Shown: piece by piece, positions 16,409 to 26,768 of the stretch
Numbering within the stretch: position 1 is the first letter of the stretch
Layout: each line of letters opens with the position of its first letter
NCBI GenBank assembly: GCA_002840975.1
Contig: PHDN01000001.1
Span: forward strand, 248,001 to 312,000
Direction of reading: 5' to 3'
DNA length: 64,000 nucleotides
DNA from: Bacteroidetes bacterium HGW-Bacteroidetes-16
Lineage (GTDB): Bacteria; Bacteroidota; Bacteroidia; Bacteroidales; F082
Notes under the pieces: generated by a model
The model's database searches: none
Seen by the model: only the letters and a program-made list of their open reading frames with translations
Told to the model about the DNA's origin: nothing
Made by a program: the position numbers and the translations under genes

Positions 16409-18739
16409 ATGCAAATAAAAAGTGGTGTATATACTTTAATAGGGTCTCTATTACTAATTCAGTTTGCGAATGCACAAACGAATTACACCATTAACGGGTA
16501 TGTAAAAGATGCAATAGATGGTGAAGAATTAATTGGTGCTTCAATATATGTAAAGGATATGAAAACAATTGGAACCTATACCAATGCTTACGGCTTCTAT
16601 TCTATTACGTTACCGGAAGGAATATACACTTTTACAGTACAGATTATAGGTTACGAATCGCAGTCGTTGCAAATATCACATAATCAAAACATAAGACAGG
16701 ATTTTATTTTATATGAGAATTCAGCACAATTAGATGAAGTAGTCATTACTTCAGAAAGAAAGGATGAGAATATTACCAAAAACATGATGGGTGTTGAAAA
16801 AATAAATATTCAGGAGATAAAAAATATACCTGTCATATTTGGTGAAAAAGATATTCTGAAAACCATACAACTAATGCCTGGTGTAAAAACTGCCGGAGAA
16901 GGCAACAGTGGATTTTATGTACGGGGCGGAAATGCCGACCAAAATCTTATTTTGCTTGATGAAGCTACGGTTTACAATGCTTCGCATCTTTTGGGTTTCT
17001 TCTCGGTATTTAATGCTGATGCAATAAAAGATGTAACGCTTTACAAAGGCGGACAACCTGCCGAATATGGAGGGCGTTTATCGTCGGTTTTAGATATTAG
17101 AACCAAAGATGGAAGCGATAAAAAATTTGGCGTAGAAGGCGGAATAGGATTAATTGCCTCGCGAATAAAAGTTGAAATGCCAATTGTTAAAGACAAAGGT
17201 TCGTTTTCAATCAGTGCCCGAAGGTCCTATGCCGATTTATTTCTGAAACTTTCAAAAGACAGTGTAATAAGTCAGCGTAAACTATATTTTTACGATATAA
17301 ATGCTAAATTAAATTACAGAATTAACGATAATAACAGAATATTTATTTCCGGTTATTTCGGGAAAGATATACTCAGCATTGGCGACCAAATGGGAGTTAA
17401 TTGGGGAAACGCAACAGGCACTTTCAGATGGAATTATATCGTCAACAATAAAACCTTTTCAAATACATCGCTAATTTTCAGCAATTATGACTATAACATT
17501 AATACAACACTTGCCGGTGCCGATGGCGAAATAATATCAAGGATACAGGATTATAATTTTAAACAAGATTTTCAGCATTTTGCAAATACAAAAAACAAGT
17601 TAAAATTCGGATTTAATTCCATTTATCATAAAATTATTCCCGGCGCAATAACTGCAAAAAGCGATCTGTCATTAAGCGAGTTAAATCTTAAATATAAACA
17701 AGCTTTAGAAAATGCGATTTATTTCAGTCATGAGTTCAAGCCATCTAAAATACTCGGTTTTGAATACGGAGTTCGTTTAACCTCTTTTAGCTCATTAGGT
17801 CCCGGAGATTTTTATACTTATAATAAACAAGGGGAAATAACTGATACCGCATCGTATAACACAAACGAAGTTGTGAAAACATATTATAACATAGAACCCC
17901 GGTTTGCAGCAAATTTTGTGCTTAACGAAAAAAACTCTTTAAAATTTGCATACAGTAGAAATACTCAGAACCTTCATTTGCTTTCAAATTCCACATCAGG
18001 CAATCCAACAGATTTATGGATACCAAGTAGTAATAATGTAAAACCCGAAATTGCCGATCAATTTTCAATTGGATATTTTAGAAATTTTAAACACAATACT
18101 TTAGAGTTTTCTACTGAAATGTATTATAAATATTTGCAAAATCAAATTGACTACAAAGACGGGGCAGAACTCCGTTTTAACGAATTTGCAGAATCTCAAT
18201 TGCTTTTCGGAACGGGTAGGGCTTATGGAATTGAATTTCTTCTAAAAAAGAAATATGGAAAGTTAAACGGATGGATTGGCTACACTCTTTCAAGAACCGA
18301 GAAAAAAATTGATGGCATTAACAACGGAGAATATTATCTGGCCAAGCAAGATAGAACACACGATATTAGCATTGTTGGAATATATGAAGTTTCAAAGGCG
18401 TGGACCGTTTCGGCAACCTGGGTGTATTATACGGGTAACGCTATAACATTTCCAAGTGGAAAATACCAGGTAGCAGGTACTGTTGTGAATTATTATACCG
18501 AAAGAAACGGTTATCGCATGCCAACCTATCACCGCCTCGATTTGGGGGTAACTTGGCAAAGAAAAAAAACTGAAAAATTTGAATCATCGTGGAATTTCTC
18601 ACTTTACAATGCTTACGGACGTGAGAATGCCTATACCATTACATTTCAACAAGATCCGGACGACCCTGCAAAAACACAAGCCGTTCAAACTACGCTGTTT
18701 CGTTGGGTGCCTTCAATTACTTACAATTTTAAATTTTAA
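16409..18739 (+). CDS. TonB-dependent receptor with carboxypeptidase-like regulatory domain
   Basis: This 776-residue outer-membrane receptor has a signal peptide (cut near ANAQ, residue 23). A CarboxypepD_reg-like beta-sandwich (about 27-110: YTINGYVKDAIDGEELIGASI) precedes a plug domain (GFYVRGGNADQNLILLDEA) and a beta-barrel ending in phenylalanine (NFKF). It is of the type usually paired with a DUF4249 lipoprotein, and that partner follows 5 bp later. Placement between the TolC and RND adaptor genes is unusual and suggests uptake or sensing of the compound exported, or coordinated envelope remodelling. The ligand is unknown. Confidence 0.92.
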   Translation: MQIKSGVYTLIGSLLLIQFANAQTNYTINGYVKDAIDGEELIGASIYVKDMKTIGTYTNAYGFYSITLPEGIYTFTVQIIGYESQSLQISHNQNIRQDFILYENSAQLDEVVITSERKDENITKNMMGVEKINIQEIKNIPVIFGEKDILKTIQLMPGVKTAGEGNSGFYVRGGNADQNLILLDEATVYNASHLLGFFSVFNADAIKDVTLYKGGQPAEYGGRLSSVLDIRTKDGSDKKFGVEGGIGLIASRIKVEMPIVKDKGSFSISARRSYADLFLKLSKDSVISQRKLYFYDINAKLNYRINDNNRIFISGYFGKDILSIGDQMGVNWGNATGTFRWNYIVNNKTFSNTSLIFSNYDYNINTTLAGADGEIISRIQDYNFKQDFQHFANTKNKLKFGFNSIYHKIIPGAITAKSDLSLSELNLKYKQALENAIYFSHEFKPSKILGFEYGVRLTSFSSLGPGDFYTYNKQGEITDTASYNTNEVVKTYYNIEPRFAANFVLNEKNSLKFAYSRNTQNLHLLSNSTSGNPTDLWIPSSNNVKPEIADQFSIGYFRNFKHNTLEFSTEMYYKYLQNQIDYKDGAELRFNEFAESQLLFGTGRAYGIEFLLKKKYGKLNGWIGYTLSRTEKKIDGINNGEYYLAKQDRTHDISIVGIYEVSKAWTVSATWVYYTGNAITFPSGKYQVAGTVVNYYTERNGYRMPTYHRLDLGVTWQRKKTEKFESSWNFSLYNAYGRENAYTITFQQDPDDPAKTQAVQTTLFRWVPSITYNFKF

Positions 18740-18744
18740 TAAAA

Positions 18745-19566
18745 ATGAAAAAATACAAATATCTTCCAATTTTCGTGCTGCTGGTAGGGCTTAGCATATT
18801 TTTTTCATCTTGTGAGAAAGTTATTGAGATCGACCTAAATTCAAAAGAACCTCAAATTGTTATTGAAGGAAACATAACAAATTTGCAGGGTCCTTATACT
18901 GTTATAATAACTCAAACCGTAAATTTTAACGATGTTAATAATTTCCCTCCTGTTTCCGGTGCAACTGTTACAATTAGCGATAATATCGGAAATTCAGAAA
19001 CACTTACAGAAACTTCCTCCGGAGTTTATGTAACATCAACCATACAGGGTGTTTGTAACAGGAACTACACATTAAAAGTTTTATCAAACGACAAAGAATA
19101 TATTGCAACATCTTACATGCATGCACCGGTAAATATTGATACGCTGACTATTGTTACTGAAACAACACACAATGGCAGTAAAAAAACTATAAGTGTGGGT
19201 TTTACAGACCCTGAGGGCATCTCAAATTATTACCGCTTTATTAAAACTATCAATAATATTTCACAAACGACCATTTATGTAGAAGATGACCTTTTACAAG
19301 ATGGAAATGCTATTAGCCACCCCTTACTGTCAAAATATCAAGATGAAACAAGTATAAATTATGGTGATGATGTAGTTATTTCGCTTCAGGTCATCGACAA
19401 AGATGTTTACGATTATTTCAGAACGCTAAGTCAACTCAGCGGCGGGTCAGGATTGATAAACCAATCTACATCACCTGCCAATCCTATCAGCAACTTCAAT
19501 AATGCTGCATTAGGTTATTTTAACGCATATTCAGTAACGTTTAAAGAATTAACAATTAATAAATAA
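18745..19566 (+). CDS. DUF4249-family lipoprotein
   Basis: This 273-residue protein has a lipoprotein signal with lipobox ending FFSSC (Cys27). The rest is beta-rich (IEIDLNSKEPQIVIEGNI, then GPYTVIITQT and PVSGATVTISD), matching DUF4249 proteins that accompany TonB-dependent receptors in Bacteroidota. It is anchored to the outer membrane and probably caps or assists the receptor encoded 5 bp upstream. The biochemical role is not established. The RND adaptor gene follows 5 bp later. Confidence 0.85.
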   Translation: MKKYKYLPIFVLLVGLSIFFSSCEKVIEIDLNSKEPQIVIEGNITNLQGPYTVIITQTVNFNDVNNFPPVSGATVTISDNIGNSETLTETSSGVYVTSTIQGVCNRNYTLKVLSNDKEYIATSYMHAPVNIDTLTIVTETTHNGSKKTISVGFTDPEGISNYYRFIKTINNISQTTIYVEDDLLQDGNAISHPLLSKYQDETSINYGDDVVISLQVIDKDVYDYFRTLSQLSGGSGLINQSTSPANPISNFNNAALGYFNAYSVTFKELTINK

Positions 19567-19571
19567 CAATT

Positions 19572-20636
19572 ATGAAAAAGATTATTTTATATATAGTTTT
19601 AGCATTGGCTTTAATAGCCATCACGGTATTTCAACTAAAGAAAAATAAGGAAACCACTGTAAACAGGGTTTATCAATACGATAAAGAGCAGGCAATTAAT
19701 GTGCAGGCCATCACACTGAAGCTTGAAAGTGTTAAAAACGATATTTCTTACACGGGAACTTTTGAACCCTATAAAGAAACAAGAATCAGCGCGGATTTTC
19801 AGGGAAAGATAAATTCAGTTTTGGTGGATGTTGGAAGCGCAGTCCGAAAAGGTCAGGCCTTGGTTCAGTTAGACAACTCCCTGCTGAAACTGCAATTACA
19901 AACCGTTGAAATTCAGATTGAGGGATTGGAAAACGATGTAAAACGCTATACCATACTTGCCAATGCTGATGCCATTCAGGGTGTTCAGTTGGAAAAGACC
20001 GAGTTGGCTTTAAAATCAGCAAAAGTACAGCAGGCTACAATAAAAGAGCAAATCAATAAAACGACGATTACAGCGCCTTTCAGCGGAATCGTTACCGCAA
20101 AACTAAGCGAAGAGGGAGCTTTTGCCGCACCAGGTATCCCGTTACTACAGATCACAGATATCTCAAGCCTTAAATTTACTGTAAATGTTCCCGAACAGGA
20201 GTTAAGTCAGTTCGAAATCAATCAACAATACGCGCTGTCCGCAGATGCTTATCCGGAAACGGTGTTGTCGGGAAAAGTGACCATGACTGGCAGCAATGCC
20301 AATATGGGACATAGTTTTCCGGTACAACTTTCGGTAAACAATACCGCCGATTTAAAAATCAAATCAGGAATGTTTGGGAAAGTACTCCCGATCGGGATGA
20401 AAAACGATAGTGAAGTAAAGTCGATCATTATCCCGGCTTCTGCTATCGTTGGAACAAACATTCAACCACAGGTTTATCTGGTCAAAAATGGAAAAGCCAT
20501 GCTGCAGGATATCACTACTTCAACCCGGTTTCAAAATAAAGTACAGGTTTCAAGTGGTTTAACCGAAGGCGATGTAATAATAACCAACGGGTTTATCAAT
20601 CTTTTTGATGGCGCAAATGTGACAATTAGCAACTAA
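19572..20636 (+). CDS. RND efflux periplasmic adaptor (HlyD/AcrA family)
   Basis: This 354-residue membrane fusion protein has an N-terminal membrane anchor (IILYIVLALALIAITVF). It is followed by the lipoyl half-motifs (ADFQGKINSVLVDVGSAVRKGQALVQLD and TITAPFSGIVTAKLSEEGAF, each seen in part), a helical hairpin between them (about 105-155), and a beta-barrel/membrane-proximal domain. It bridges the inner-membrane RND pump (next gene, 5 bp) and the TolC protein upstream. Length is usual for the family. The substrate is not predictable. Confidence 0.92.
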   Translation: MKKIILYIVLALALIAITVFQLKKNKETTVNRVYQYDKEQAINVQAITLKLESVKNDISYTGTFEPYKETRISADFQGKINSVLVDVGSAVRKGQALVQLDNSLLKLQLQTVEIQIEGLENDVKRYTILANADAIQGVQLEKTELALKSAKVQQATIKEQINKTTITAPFSGIVTAKLSEEGAFAAPGIPLLQITDISSLKFTVNVPEQELSQFEINQQYALSADAYPETVLSGKVTMTGSNANMGHSFPVQLSVNNTADLKIKSGMFGKVLPIGMKNDSEVKSIIIPASAIVGTNIQPQVYLVKNGKAMLQDITTSTRFQNKVQVSSGLTEGDVIITNGFINLFDGANVTISN

Positions 20637-20641
20637 GTATC

Positions 20642-23600
20642 ATGAACATTACAAAAATAGCAATCAATCGTCCATCGCTGATCATCGTTCTTTTCAGTGT
20701 ATTTGCCTTGTTGGGGATCATTGGATTTACAAACCTGGGGTATGAACTGTTGCCAGACTTCAACCAGCCGGTGGTAGTAATAAAAACAATGTACCCGGGT
20801 GCCGAACCCAATGAGGTGGAAACTTCTGTTTCCAGGAAAATAGAGGATGCCTTGTCGAATCTCGAGGGAGTCGATTACCTGGAAACCAAGTCGATGCCCA
20901 ACGCTTCAGTTATTATTGCCAACCTGAAATATGGAACCGATTTGAACATTGCCATGCAGGATGCCCAGCGGTATATCGACAATATTAAAAAAGATCTTCC
21001 GGCAGACATTTTGAGTCCGGTGATGAGCAAGGTTTCGCCCAACGATTTGCCAATCATTTCGATCAGTGCAACAAGTAGCCTGCCTGCAACTGAATTTTAT
21101 CAAAAAATGAAGGACGAATATCTGCCACAAATTCAACAATTGAAAGGGGTGGCTGAAATTACGCTGCTTGGCGGAGAAGAACGGGAAATTCAGGTAAAGG
21201 CCGATCAGGATAAACTGAAACTGTATAAAATATCGCTCTACCAGGTGGTTGAGGCCATTAACCGCTCAGGAATTGATTTGCCCGCCGGTAAAGCACAAAC
21301 CGATAAAGAGAGTAATTCTGTCCGTCTGACTGGAAAATTCTCGACCGTAAACGACATCAGGAATGTACAGGTTGCCATGCCTGCGCCGGGAATGCCGGTT
21401 TATGTAAAAGATGTGGCGACTGTTATAGATGGAGTGAAAGAAATAAGTTCGGTAAGTCGGTACAACGGGGTAAACGGAATAGGTCTTTTATTGAAAAAAC
21501 AAGGCGATGCCAACGCGGTGGAAGTTTCAAAATTAGTTCATGCAAAACTTACCCAAATTGAAAATGCCAATACAAAATTCGGGGTGAAATTTATTATAGC
21601 AGATGATTCAACCGACATGACCATTGCGGCAGTTAATTCAGTGGTTTTTGACCTGATTTTAGCGGTAATCCTGGTTTCACTGGTTATGTTTCTGTTTTTA
21701 CGAAGCTACCGGAACTCTTTAATTGTTCTAATCGCAATCCCGACCTCATTAATAACCGCGTTTGCCGTGATGTGGCTGATGAGTTTCACCTTAAACCTGA
21801 TGACCTTGCTGGCCATGTCGTTAATTATAGGAATTCTGGTGGATGATGCCATCGTGATTCTGGAAAACATTCAACGACACCTCGATATGCGCAAAGACAA
21901 GGAAACCGCGGCTTTGGAAGGGCGCATGGAAATTGGGTTTTCAGCCATTTCAATTACCCTGGTTGACGTGGTTGTTTTCTTACCCATTCTGTTTTTGCAG
22001 GTTTTTGTGGCCGATATGCTGAAACAATTCTCCATCGTGGTAATAACCTCCACTCTTACCAGCTTATTGGTAGGATTTACCCTGGTACCATGGCTGGCTT
22101 CACGCATCGGCAAAAAGGAAGACTTGAAACCCACCAATTTCGTGAACCGGTTTCTGCTTTGGTTCGAAAAACAGCTAACAGCATTCATCGATTGGTATGG
22201 CCATCAATTGGAATGGGTGCTTAGCCATAAACTCATCTTTACAGGAATAGTTATTTTCCTTTTGGTAATGACCGGGGTAATGATGAAACAAGGCATTATC
22301 GGAAAAGAAATGATGTCGACCGGAGACCAGGGCAAGTTTCGTTTGAACCTGGAATATGATAAAACAACCACCGTTCAGGAGAACAATATCAGAACTCAAC
22401 GGGTTGAGAACTTTATCCTTCAGCAACCTGAAGTAGCCACACTTTTCAGCAACATTGCCGGTCCAAGTACAGGTATCGGAAGTTTGGGGGTTGGCTCAGC
22501 CAATTTAACTGAATTTACCATTCAATTAAAGCCGGAAAAGGAAAGGGATATCAAAACTGAGGCGTTTATGAAATCGCTTCGCCAAGAGCTGAAAAAACAA
22601 TTTTCAGGAGTAAACTTTTCAATGGCCGTTCTTGGCTTACTGCCCAAACAGGCACCCATAAAAATAACCCTGAGCGGAAGCGATCTGGATTTGGTAATGA
22701 AAACCGGGGATAAACTAAAAGCTGCTATTGAGAAAATACCGGGTGCCGATAATGTTCAGTTATCAGTAGAAGAAGGAAGTCCTGAATACAAGGTGATCCC
22801 CGACAAAGATAAGATGCAGCGGTTGGGATTAACAACGGCTTATGTCGGGTTAAATTTAAGGACTGCCTTTACCGGAAACGATGATGCCACGTTAACCGAA
22901 AATGGAACAGAATACCCGGTTAGGATATGGCTGGATGATTTTGATCGAAAAAATTACGAAGATGTGCAACGCATTTCCATCGTAAACCAAATGAACGTGC
23001 CCATTGAAGTGTCTCAATTTGCTGAAGTCAGGCAAGACAATTCGCCTTCGTTGCTCGAAAGATTGGACCGGCAACCTTCTGTAACCATTACTTCCGAATC
23101 GTTTGGCAGGCCATCGGGAACACTTGCGGATGAAGCAATTGGCTTTCTGAAAACACAACCATTGCCCGAAGGGGTGAAATTAACCTGGGGAGCCGATATC
23201 AAAACGCAAAATGAAAGTTTCGGGGCTTTGGCTTCGGTTCTTTTAATCTCATTTATACTGATTTACCTGATCATGGTAGCCCTTTATGACAGCTACATTT
23301 ATCCTTTCGTGGCTTTATTTGCCATACCGATGGCTGGAATTGGTGCCTTCCTGGCCTTAAACTTATCGCTAAACCATCTGACTTTGTTTGCACAACTCGG
23401 ATTAATCATGCTCATGGGGCTGGTCACAAAAAATGCCATTCTGATTGTGGACTTTACCAACCAGCTAAAAGCTCAGGGAAAACACTTTAAAGAGGCCTTA
23501 ATCATTGCAGGCAAAGAACGGATGCGCCCTATTTTAATGACTACGCTCGCCATGGCAATCGGTATGTTGCCAATCGCATTGGCTAAAGGTACAGCCAGCG

Positions 23601-23743
23601 AATGGAAAAACGGCCTGGCATGGGTAATCATCGGAGGTTTGCTGTCGTCCATGATTTTAACGGTTTATTTAGTCCCGATGGTTTACTATGTGGTTGATAG
23701 CATTAAAGAACGTTTCGCCAGAAAACAACTAAAGGTAAAATAA
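20642..23743 (+). CDS. RND efflux pump permease (AcrB/MexF-like)
   Basis: This 1033-residue inner-membrane pump has the usual 12 membrane helices and two large periplasmic loops. TM4 contains the proton-relay aspartates (LVDDAIVILENI, near residues 400-401). The N-terminus (IAINRPSLIIVLFSVFALLG) and porter-domain start (YPGAEPNEVETSV) are typical of the hydrophobic-and-amphiphilic efflux branch, and the GLVTKNAILIVDF block near 920 is conserved. It is the last gene of the TetR1-controlled operon. Export of amphiphilic toxic compounds by proton antiport is expected from the family. Confidence 0.95.
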   Translation: MNITKIAINRPSLIIVLFSVFALLGIIGFTNLGYELLPDFNQPVVVIKTMYPGAEPNEVETSVSRKIEDALSNLEGVDYLETKSMPNASVIIANLKYGTDLNIAMQDAQRYIDNIKKDLPADILSPVMSKVSPNDLPIISISATSSLPATEFYQKMKDEYLPQIQQLKGVAEITLLGGEEREIQVKADQDKLKLYKISLYQVVEAINRSGIDLPAGKAQTDKESNSVRLTGKFSTVNDIRNVQVAMPAPGMPVYVKDVATVIDGVKEISSVSRYNGVNGIGLLLKKQGDANAVEVSKLVHAKLTQIENANTKFGVKFIIADDSTDMTIAAVNSVVFDLILAVILVSLVMFLFLRSYRNSLIVLIAIPTSLITAFAVMWLMSFTLNLMTLLAMSLIIGILVDDAIVILENIQRHLDMRKDKETAALEGRMEIGFSAISITLVDVVVFLPILFLQVFVADMLKQFSIVVITSTLTSLLVGFTLVPWLASRIGKKEDLKPTNFVNRFLLWFEKQLTAFIDWYGHQLEWVLSHKLIFTGIVIFLLVMTGVMMKQGIIGKEMMSTGDQGKFRLNLEYDKTTTVQENNIRTQRVENFILQQPEVATLFSNIAGPSTGIGSLGVGSANLTEFTIQLKPEKERDIKTEAFMKSLRQELKKQFSGVNFSMAVLGLLPKQAPIKITLSGSDLDLVMKTGDKLKAAIEKIPGADNVQLSVEEGSPEYKVIPDKDKMQRLGLTTAYVGLNLRTAFTGNDDATLTENGTEYPVRIWLDDFDRKNYEDVQRISIVNQMNVPIEVSQFAEVRQDNSPSLLERLDRQPSVTITSESFGRPSGTLADEAIGFLKTQPLPEGVKLTWGADIKTQNESFGALASVLLISFILIYLIMVALYDSYIYPFVALFAIPMAGIGAFLALNLSLNHLTLFAQLGLIMLMGLVTKNAILIVDFTNQLKAQGKHFKEALIIAGKERMRPILMTTLAMAIGMLPIALAKGTASEWKNGLAWVIIGGLLSSMILTVYLVPMVYYVVDSIKERFARKQLKVK

Positions 23744-23822
23744 CTTAAAAGCATAAAGGGAGGTTTCCTTTATCGAAAGAGTTAATGAATGGTTTTCGGT
23801 GTGATTTAAAAATACATTACCT

Positions 23823-24803
23823 ATGAAAATTTTAAGATTTATTATTCTTCTATTGCTGTTCCAATTGAGTAATAACATGGCAGGACAGTTAGCAAATCAA
23901 CCGCATACCTTTCGCATTTATTTAGACAATGATTTTCTAAATTTTCGTGGTTCCGGCACCGACAGGTATTTTACCAATGGCATACGTATCGATTATTTTT
24001 ATTCAAAGCAACGGAAACCAAAATTCCCCTCTTTCCTCTTGCTTAAAATATCGGAAAATGACAATGTTTACGGTTGGGGCCTGGCTCAATTTATGTTTAC
24101 ACCTAAACATATTGATATTTCTGAAATTCAATATGGCGATCGACCGTATGCCGGGGCTTTATATGCCATACACTCCCTTCAATCAATCAACCCGATTGAA
24201 AAAATAAAGATTACAACAGAAATGTTTTTGGGTGTGATAGGCCCCTGGAGTTTAGCCGATGAAAGCCAAACCTGGATTCATGGCGCAATGAACTATACCA
24301 TTCCTCAAGGCTGGGACAACCAGGTGGCAAACGACATCATACTAAATTATAACATCATCATCGAAAAACAATTGTTAAATCCTTCGAAAAGAATATTGCT
24401 GGTGGGTGTGGTTGAAACATTCAGTGGTACACTATATAATGCGGCAGGACTGGGTTTTATGCTAAGGATAGGGAAATTTAATAATTACTTTGAAGGTGCT
24501 TCCAATTCACAAAGCACTCCTAAAAATAAGTTTCAAATATATGTCTTTATGAGACCTGTCGCCAGGGTTGTGTTAAGCAATGCTTTATTGGAAGGAGGAT
24601 TGATATACCAAATGACTGCCCAAACCGGTGCCTATACACTGGATAAGGATCAAATTGAAAGACTAACCGTATTGTATGATGTGGGTCTGAATTTCGAAAT
24701 GCCAAAATTCAGTATTTCCTTAAGCCAAAAATTAAGAACGGCTGAATTTAAAGGCCAATATGTACAAGAAATAGGAAACATTACATTGAAAGCCAATTTG
24801 TAA
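23823..24803 (+). CDS. LpxR-family lipid A deacylase-like outer membrane protein
   Basis: This 326-residue protein has a signal peptide (cut near MAGQ, about residue 22) and a beta-barrel. LpxR removes the 3'-acyloxyacyl group of lipid A in the outer membrane. Matching blocks are DNDFLNFRGSGTDRYFTNG (with Asn-Asp and the Thr-Asp-Arg-Tyr-Thr/Phe-Asn-Gly block), DRPYAGALY, LGVIGPWS, and QTWIHGAMN with IPQGWDNQ, which carries the probable catalytic His. It begins a group of envelope genes 79 bp after the RND pump. Activity is inferred from conserved residues; orientation and family fit are good. Confidence 0.85.
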   Translation: MKILRFIILLLLFQLSNNMAGQLANQPHTFRIYLDNDFLNFRGSGTDRYFTNGIRIDYFYSKQRKPKFPSFLLLKISENDNVYGWGLAQFMFTPKHIDISEIQYGDRPYAGALYAIHSLQSINPIEKIKITTEMFLGVIGPWSLADESQTWIHGAMNYTIPQGWDNQVANDIILNYNIIIEKQLLNPSKRILLVGVVETFSGTLYNAAGLGFMLRIGKFNNYFEGASNSQSTPKNKFQIYVFMRPVARVVLSNALLEGGLIYQMTAQTGAYTLDKDQIERLTVLYDVGLNFEMPKFSISLSQKLRTAEFKGQYVQEIGNITLKANL

Positions 24804-24906
24804 CTTTCAGTGTATGTGGCTGATGCTAAATACTTTTAGAGTTATTAATCATTTACTGAAAACAGAATATTTAAAAATCAAAATAAATTAACTTAATCGA
24901 TCAACT

Positions 24907-25368
24907 ATGAAATTGCTATTCAAAAAAAGTTTGCCTCTTATTGGATTCCTTTTAATAATCCTCCTTAGCTCATTTAAAGTACCGGCGTTTGTAACAGGAT
25001 TCTCGTTAAAAGTCGATGTGAATGGACTTCGCAACTCTGAAGGTTCGGTAGTTTTTGCATTGTATAATAAAAATGATGCATTCCCCGATGAGCACTACGA
25101 AAAGTATTTGGTGATGCTGACCGGAAAAATTGTAAATGGGGCATCATCTGTAACATTCGAGAACCTGCCAGAGGGGAAATACGCTGTAAACATATTGCAT
25201 GATGAAGACAATGATGGTAAAATAAAAAAGGGGATGGTCTTGCCAAAAGAGGGCATTGGCTTTTCCAACTATCAGTCGATAAGTATCTTCAATCGTCCCA
25301 ATTTTCGCAAAGCATCCTTCGATTTGGAAGGCGACAAAGAAATATTGGTCAGTATTATTTACTTGTAA
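24907..25368 (+). CDS. DUF2141 domain secreted protein
   Basis: This 153-residue secreted protein has an N-terminal signal/anchor (LPLIGFLLIILLSSFKVPAF). The DUF2141 beta-sandwich follows: LKVDVNGLRNSEGSVVFALY, then FENLPEGKYAVNILHDEDNDGKI (seen in part), then KEGIGFSN. Acidic DEDNDGK resembles a calcium-binding loop, which is inference. DUF2141 proteins are common and uncharacterised in Bacteroidota envelopes. It lies between an LpxR-like deacylase and a lipoprotein phosphoesterase. Confidence 0.82.
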   Translation: MKLLFKKSLPLIGFLLIILLSSFKVPAFVTGFSLKVDVNGLRNSEGSVVFALYNKNDAFPDEHYEKYLVMLTGKIVNGASSVTFENLPEGKYAVNILHDEDNDGKIKKGMVLPKEGIGFSNYQSISIFNRPNFRKASFDLEGDKEILVSIIYL

Positions 25369-25377
25369 TCAAAAAGT

Positions 25378-26181
25378 ATGGGAACAACCTTTAAAATCAT
25401 ATTGCTTTTTAGCACAATGTTCCTTATTTCATGTGAGGGGTTGTTTGATTATTCGCCATATCAAATTGATTTTGACAGTGAAAATAAAGGTGTTAATGCA
25501 ACCAACCTGGATAGGTTATTAAAGACAAACCAAAGCGATACCATCACAATTGCCTTTACTGGCGACACGCACAATGACTTTGATGAATTGGGTTGCTTTG
25601 TTGACAAAGTCAACACATTTCCCAACATTGATTTTGTAATTCACATTGGCGATATCGCTGATTTTGGCTTGCCGAAGCAATACCTTTGGGGAAATGGCTA
25701 TTTGTTAAATCTTGAAGTTCCATACCTGGTATTAATAGGAAACCATGATTTGGTTGGCAACGGTTTAGAGGCTTATAAAGAAATGTTTGGTGATGTTGAC
25801 TTCAGTTTTGTATATCAGGACATTAAATTTGTATTTCTCAATACGAACAGCCTTGAATTTGCATACAATGGCAATGTGCCCAATCTTGAGTGGTTATCTC
25901 AACAACTACTTCCTTCGGAAGATTTTTCCAGGGCAGTTGTTGTTTTTCATATGCCACCAGGTATTGGTTTTGATTCGGAATTAGAATTGGGCTTTTATCA
26001 GACACTATCTGCGCATAACAACGTCATTATGGCTGTTCATGGTCACCAACACCATCATGAGGTCTATTATCCAACTGCCGACAGTATTCCATTTGTTAAT
26101 GTATATGGTGTGGAGCACCGGATGATGACTTTGGTAAAAATTTATCAGGATAAAATAGATGTTGAAAATGAGGCATTTTAG
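25378..26181 (+). CDS. Metallophosphoesterase lipoprotein
   Basis: This 267-residue protein starts with a lipoprotein signal (lipobox FLISC, Cys19 or nearby). The calcineurin-like metallophosphoesterase motifs follow in order: GDTHNDFDE, HIGDIADFG, IGNHDLVG, VVFHMPP and VHGHQHHH. All metal ligands appear present. It would act in the periplasm or at the outer membrane on an unknown phosphoester; phospholipid or nucleotide substrates are plausible given neighbouring lipid hydrolases. It overlaps the next gene by 23 bp. Confidence 0.85.
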   Translation: MGTTFKIILLFSTMFLISCEGLFDYSPYQIDFDSENKGVNATNLDRLLKTNQSDTITIAFTGDTHNDFDELGCFVDKVNTFPNIDFVIHIGDIADFGLPKQYLWGNGYLLNLEVPYLVLIGNHDLVGNGLEAYKEMFGDVDFSFVYQDIKFVFLNTNSLEFAYNGNVPNLEWLSQQLLPSEDFSRAVVVFHMPPGIGFDSELELGFYQTLSAHNNVIMAVHGHQHHHEVYYPTADSIPFVNVYGVEHRMMTLVKIYQDKIDVENEAF

Positions 26182-26767
26182 TCATTGGTTTTTATTATTG
26201 TGTATACTGATCTTCATTAACAATACGCAGGCACAATCACATGTTGGAAAGTACGATTGGCTATTGCCCGATTATGTGAAATTACAATATGCAGGAGGGA
26301 TTGGTTTTTTGTCAGCCGGTGTTGGGTATACCTTTGTCCATCAGCGCATCGACGCCACTTTTTTCTATGGATATGTGCCCAAAGGAATCGCAATCGATGA
26401 CTTGTCAAGTGTGAGTTTACAATTTACGGCCAAGCTCGTCAGGATTCGATTATCAGAAAATTATCAATTACTGCCGCTTAACTTTGGTTGGTTCATACAC
26501 CATACTTTTGGAAGTGAATATTGGATAAAACTACCTTCACATTACCCTCCCGAATATTATTGGTGGTCGCCGGGCAGAAATGCCGGAATTTTTATTGGGG
26601 GTGAATTAAAAACCAAATGGCTGGCCCGGAAAACCCCTGCATCCGGAATCGCTATATACGCCCGAATAGGCACACGTGGATTATATTTGGCTAGTAAAGT
26701 GGGGAATAGCTCAATCCCAATTACTGACATTATTGAATTGGGTTTTGGAATCGCATTATACCGTTGA
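26159..26767 (+). CDS. Outer-membrane-type protein of unknown function
   Basis: This 202-residue protein has a signal peptide (HWFLLLCILIFINNTQAQ). The body of alternating hydrophobic and polar residues ends LGFGIALYR, which suggests a small beta-barrel. ATGs at 26159 and 26168 are both possible starts. Two aromatic-rich loops stand out (HYPPEYYWWSPGR). No family recognised. It is coupled to the phosphoesterase upstream and ends 1 bp before the phospholipase-like gene. Confidence 0.65.
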   Translation: MLKMRHFSHWFLLLCILIFINNTQAQSHVGKYDWLLPDYVKLQYAGGIGFLSAGVGYTFVHQRIDATFFYGYVPKGIAIDDLSSVSLQFTAKLVRIRLSENYQLLPLNFGWFIHHTFGSEYWIKLPSHYPPEYYWWSPGRNAGIFIGGELKTKWLARKTPASGIAIYARIGTRGLYLASKVGNSSIPITDIIELGFGIALYR

Positions 26768-26768
26768 T